From contig SVGJ01000015.1 in the NCBI GenBank assembly GCA_015056415.1, forward strand, positions 1 through 44,020: 44,020 nt of DNA, read 5' to 3'. The stretch comes from Clostridiales bacterium (GTDB lineage Bacteria; Bacillota; Clostridia; Christensenellales; Aristaeellaceae). The stretch's first letter is position 1, and the number at the start of each line of letters is the position of its first letter. The position numbers and the translations under genes are program-made. Under the pieces are notes generated by a model. That model searched no databases and was not told the origin of the DNA. It worked only from the letters and a program-made list of their open reading frames with translations. This document shows positions 40,877 through 44,020 of this stretch, one piece after another.

Positions 40877-42730
40877 GCGGCTTTTTTCCATCAGGACGAC
40901 CCAGTCCTTGAACTTGGCGAGGAAGGCGTCGTTGGAGTCGGTCTTGTTCATGAGGGAGAGGATCTGGGGGATGGCTGCGCCGCTGCGGGTGGTGTTCAGT
41001 ACGCTGCGCACCAGCTGCAGGCCCTCGAGCTGCGCCTCGTTCAGCAGTGCTTCGGCACGCTTGGTGCCGGAAAGCTGCAGATTGATGGGCGGGTTCACAC
41101 CGGCGTTGGCCAGGGACACATCCAGAACCAGCTCCATATTGGCGGTACCCTTGAACTCCTCCACAACGCTGTCGTCCACCTTGGAGCCGGTCTCGATATT
41201 CATGGCGCCGATGACCGTCAGGCTGCCGCCCTCCTTCAGACAACGGGCAGCGCCGAAGAGCTTCTTGGCGCGGAAGAGGCTGGTGGGGTTCACCATGCCG
41301 GGCATGCTGCGGCCCTGCTGGGCGGCGGCGGTGGTATACACCTTGGCCAGGCGGGTGAGGCTGTCCACGATGAGGATCACGTCCTTGCCCTGCTCCACCA
41401 GGCGCTGGGCACGCTCGAGCACCATGTCCGTCAGGCGGAGGTGGTTTTCCGGCGCCTGGTCGAAGGTGGAGGCCAGCACGCTGCAGCTGACCTGATCGCG
41501 GAAGAGCGTCACATCCTCGGGGTTCTCGTCGATGAGCAGCACCATGACCTCAGCCTCGGGGTGATTGGCGGAGATCACGTTGGCAAAGTTCTGCAGCAGG
41601 GTTGTCTTGCCGGTATCCGGCGGGCAGAGGATCAGGCCGCGCTGGCCGAAGCCCAGGGGCGCGATCAGATCGGTGAGACGCATATCGTCCAGGGGCTCGC
41701 CGGTATGGGATTCCAAGTCGATGCGGCGGGTGGGGTAAATGGGCGTCAGATCCTCAAAGGAGGGGCGCAAAAGGGTTTCATCGGCGCTCTGACCGTTGAC
41801 CTCGGTGATGTAGAGCATGGCGGTATACTTATCACCATCGCGCTGGGGGCGTGTCTTGCCCACGACGCGGTCGCCGGTGCGCAGGCCGAAGCGGCGGATC
41901 TGCGCCATGGAGACATAGATGTCCCTGGAGGAGGGCAGGAAATAATCGGAACGCAGGAAGCCGTAGCCATCGGGATGCAGCTCCAGCACGCCGCTGCCAT
42001 TGCCACATTCGCCGGCGGCCATCAGCTCGTTAACGGCAGGGTTCGCCGCACAGGTTTCCTGCGGCGGATAGGGCGCCTGCTCCCTGGGCTGTCCATAGGC
42101 GGGACGGGGGGCATAGCCCCGGTTGTAGCCGTTGTAGGAGCCCTGGTTGTCATAGGCGCGGGGCTGGTCGTAGCTGCGCTGGGGGGCATACTCACCGCGA
42201 GGCGTCTCGTTGTAGGCGGGGCGGCGTTCCTGGGCGGCGGGGCCAAAGCCTGTGGGGCGCACAGGCTCGCTGCGGTAAGGCCGGTACTCCTCGCGGGGCT
42301 GCTCGGGGGCAGGCTCCTGGGAAGCGGACGGGCCAAAGCGGGGCGTGAAATTATTCGGGCGCACGGGCGCCGGACGCTGGGTCTCCATGGTCTGGCGGGG
42401 CTGCTGGTTGCTCTGCCAGGCGGGACGCTGACCGTAGCTGGGCGCCTGATAGGCCGGCTTGCTGTTGTAGCGGGGGGCCGGATTGTGCCACGCAGCCTTG
42501 AATTGGGGCTGGGCAGCGGGCGCCTGCGCGGGCTTGACGGCGGGCGCGGCGGGGGCGGGAGCAGGGGCTTCCGGCGCGGCAGGAGCAACGGGCTCGGCCT
42601 CGCCAAGGGCGGCGGCAAGCTTGGCCACGATGTCGCTCTTGGATACGCCGGCGCCAAGCTTCACACCATTTTCCTTGGCCAGCTTACGCAGCTCGATGAC
42701 TGTTTTTGCGTTCAGTTCTTGCGTTGTCAA
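40874..42730 (-). CDS. rho: Transcription termination factor Rho, divergent, with long disordered insert
   Basis: Hexameric RNA-dependent ATPase, 618 residues. Residues 1-42 are a Rho_N (SAP-like) domain. Residues ~45-235 are Pro/Ala/Gln/Arg/Tyr-rich and appear disordered. The RNA-binding cold-shock-like domain follows (GVLELHPDGYGFLRSDY, ~247-315), then the ATPase domain. ATPase motifs depart from the E. coli pattern: P-loop C369-PPDTGKT (E. coli APPKAGKT), DENPED 401-406 (DERPEE), G544 and K557 where E. coli has R353 and R366. E402, VDSLTRLA and TGSK (K517) are kept. The start is TTG 42730 with AGGAGG 9 bases upstream. Confidence 0.93.
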   Translation of the reverse strand: MTTQELNAKTVIELRKLAKENGVKLGAGVSKSDIVAKLAAALGEAEPVAPAAPEAPAPAPAAPAVKPAQAPAAQPQFKAAWHNPAPRYNSKPAYQAPSYGQRPAWQSNQQPRQTMETQRPAPVRPNNFTPRFGPSASQEPAPEQPREEYRPYRSEPVRPTGFGPAAQERRPAYNETPRGEYAPQRSYDQPRAYDNQGSYNGYNRGYAPRPAYGQPREQAPYPPQETCAANPAVNELMAAGECGNGSGVLELHPDGYGFLRSDYFLPSSRDIYVSMAQIRRFGLRTGDRVVGKTRPQRDGDKYTAMLYITEVNGQSADETLLRPSFEDLTPIYPTRRIDLESHTGEPLDDMRLTDLIAPLGFGQRGLILCPPDTGKTTLLQNFANVISANHPEAEVMVLLIDENPEDVTLFRDQVSCSVLASTFDQAPENHLRLTDMVLERAQRLVEQGKDVILIVDSLTRLAKVYTTAAAQQGRSMPGMVNPTSLFRAKKLFGAARCLKEGGSLTVIGAMNIETGSKVDDSVVEEFKGTANMELVLDVSLANAGVNPPINLQLSGTKRAEALLNEAQLEGLQLVRSVLNTTRSGAAIPQILSLMNKTDSNDAFLAKFKDWVVLMEKSR

Positions 42731-42793
42731 GGGTAATGCCTCCTATATGCGTATACAGAAAGGATGAGATATCGTATGTAGAAATAAGCTCGT

Positions 42794-43804
42794 TTATACT
42801 TTGCGGGCGACAACCACATCGCGGGTGACAGCCTGCTCCACAAAATGCTCGAAGTTGCTATAGGGCGTTTCCGTCATGACCTGGAAGCCGGCGGCCTCCA
42901 GCAGCTCCACCAGGGTTTTGCGGGGAAGCGTCAGGCTGTTGAAGCTGATGGCTACGCCGGCGTCGCTCTTGAGGGCGTCCTTCCATGAGGGAAGGACGCG
43001 GCGCAGCATGCCGGGGAAGTTCTCGGGGCGGCGGCCATCCTGGGGCGCGTGCTGAACGCCGTAGGGCAGGTCGGCGACCAGGATATCCGCGGGGGTCTTC
43101 TTCAGCAGTGCGCCGATGGCGCCGGTATCGCCCAGCAGCAGGCGCAGGGAGCGGGTATCGCCGGCCTGGAAGGCCTGCTTGCTGTCAGCGAGGGTATAAA
43201 GCGCATCGGGGATGCTCTGGCTCTTTACTGTGCGGGCGCCCTGCTCCAGCTTGTGCTTGAGGCGGTGATACTGCAGGTAGCGGCTGAGGTAATCGGCAGC
43301 CTCCTTCAGGTCGCGGCGATCCATGTCGATGCCCACGCTGTTCATGCCCTTCTGCAGGGCGACGAAGAGCGTTGTGCCACGGCCGCAGAGGGGATCCAGC
43401 ACGGTGATGGGCTTGCCGGCGCCGAAGGACTTGCTGACTGTCAGCGCCAGGTTGATCATCATGTGGGTGAAGACGGCGCTGGTCTTGCCTTTGTATTTCA
43501 GCACCTCGGCCAGGTCGCGGGGGAGGTAATCGCCCCGGGGACAATCCAGCGGGTGCAGCAGGCCGTTTTCCTCGGTGCAGATGAGGTACACGGCGCTGTG
43601 CCGGGCGCATTGGGCCAGCTGGGCGTCCGTCAGCTCCGGCGCCTCGAAGCATAGAAAAGGCGCTCCGCCAATGGTGCGAAGCTGTACTTCGGATTCGATA
43701 TGCAATGCCTTGAGAATGCAGGAAAGCTCGGCTGTACCCAGCAGGTTCAGCGATTCCTGATAGCGTATGTTGGCGTGAGGAAGTAATTGAAAGCAATAAT
43801 TCAT
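42794..43804 (-). CDS. Predicted SAM-dependent RNA methyltransferase (TRMT11/Trm-G10 like)
   Basis: A 336-residue methyltransferase, probably acting on tRNA or rRNA guanine N2. The SAM site is VLDPLCGRGTTLFVAL near residue 140. The catalytic motif is ADLPYGVQH near 247, the DLPYG variant of (D/N)PPY. The N-terminal ~120 residues are unassigned and lack a recognisable THUMP domain. ATG 43804 follows GAGGG; an ATG seven codons earlier is possible. It is placed upstream of rho with a 63-base gap. Confidence 0.8.
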   Translation of the reverse strand: MNYCFQLLPHANIRYQESLNLLGTAELSCILKALHIESEVQLRTIGGAPFLCFEAPELTDAQLAQCARHSAVYLICTEENGLLHPLDCPRGDYLPRDLAEVLKYKGKTSAVFTHMMINLALTVSKSFGAGKPITVLDPLCGRGTTLFVALQKGMNSVGIDMDRRDLKEAADYLSRYLQYHRLKHKLEQGARTVKSQSIPDALYTLADSKQAFQAGDTRSLRLLLGDTGAIGALLKKTPADILVADLPYGVQHAPQDGRRPENFPGMLRRVLPSWKDALKSDAGVAISFNSLTLPRKTLVELLEAAGFQVMTETPYSNFEHFVEQAVTRDVVVARKV

Positions 43805-43922
43805 GAAACCCTCTTCTTTTTCCATGGATGATAAAAACAGTATAACAAATCAAATGAAAAATCGCAAGAGATTGCCTGGGGATTTTACGGAAATACAAGA
43901 AAAAACCGCACGCGAATCAAAC

Positions 43923-43953
43923 AAAAAACCCTTCCCCGAAAGATGGGGAAGGG
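43923..43953 (-). terminator. Terminator of rpsU
   Basis: CCCTTCCCC / GGGGAAGGG (43929-43937 with 43945-43953) is followed on the minus strand by TTTTTT. Confidence 0.9.
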
Positions 43954-43967
43954 AATTTGTACGAAAA

Positions 43968-44020
43968 TTAGTACTTGCGCTTGCGTGCGGCTTCAGCCTT
44001 CTTCTTACGCTTTACGCTGG
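43968..44020 (-). CDS. rpsU: 30S ribosomal protein S21, C-terminal end (start outside window)
   Basis: Only the last 16 codons and the stop are in the window. They read SVKRKKKAEAARKRKY, the basic tail typical of bS21. The TAA stop is at 43970-43968 and a strong terminator follows. Confidence 0.85.
   Translation of the reverse strand, partial: SVKRKKKAEAARKRKY

Overview
The window comes from a Gram-positive, GC-rich member of the Clostridia (Bacillota), probably a gut or other anaerobic species. The signs are: strong AGGAGG ribosome-binding sites with some GTG and TTG starts; the cdaA-cdaR pair; the rho / rpmE / DUF1385 / prmC / prfA / Sua5 order; rplM-rpsI; a BMP-type nucleoside transporter; and an LplB/LplC-type sugar transporter with a secreted binding protein. 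A placement near Christensenellales is only an impression from the signal-peptide style. No rRNA, tRNA, CRISPR array, transposase or phage gene was seen.

Layout. 1-3060: most of a single-chain FGAM synthase (purL), cut at the window start. 3061-3391: a ladder of GC-rich hairpins, a terminator and a dispersed palindrome. 3392-4521: a two-gene unit, nucleoside phosphorylase plus a MIF-like tautomerase. 4723-9704: cdaA and cdaR (c-di-AMP synthesis), a membrane protein of unknown function, a P-loop ATPase and an RsmF-type rRNA methylase. 9880-11055 (-): malic enzyme. 11156-11983: RlmA-type rRNA methylase. 12021-14258 (-): SMP-30 lactonase and a FAD protein. 14415-17932 (-): sugar ABC importer (two permeases, binding protein). 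18365-22217 (+): divergent sugar-acid operon (enolase-superfamily dehydratase, degenerate SDR, intact SDR, RraA-like aldolase). 22473-27585: BMP-family nucleoside importer. 27640-28752 (-): alanine dehydrogenase. 28868-31951 (-) and 32105-35053 (+): two large divergent exported proteins. 35236-43804 (-): translation and termination block (rpsI, rplM, Sua5, prfA, prmC, DUF1385, rpmE, rho, an RNA methylase). 43968 onward (-): the C-terminal end of rpsU.

How the genes fit together. Purine themes recur: purL, the phosphorylase and the BMP importer. The importer at 14415-17932 faces the operon at 18365-22217 across an AT-rich control region with a LacI-type palindrome. Together with the SMP-30 lactonase, these genes could oxidise, delactonise, dehydrate and cleave an imported sugar or sugar acid without phosphorylation. 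The substrate is unknown and no regulator gene lies nearby.

The most unusual observations are five. (1) A composite element follows the stop codons of purL, malic enzyme and rho in the same order and orientation: G/C mini-hairpins, then a palindrome whose stems co-vary. (2) The Rho protein has substitutions at several catalytic positions and a long disordered N-terminal insert. (3) The MIF-like protein keeps the human CxxC motif. (4) A catalytically dead-looking SDR is paired with an intact one. (5) A structured intercistronic leader precedes the RraA-like gene.
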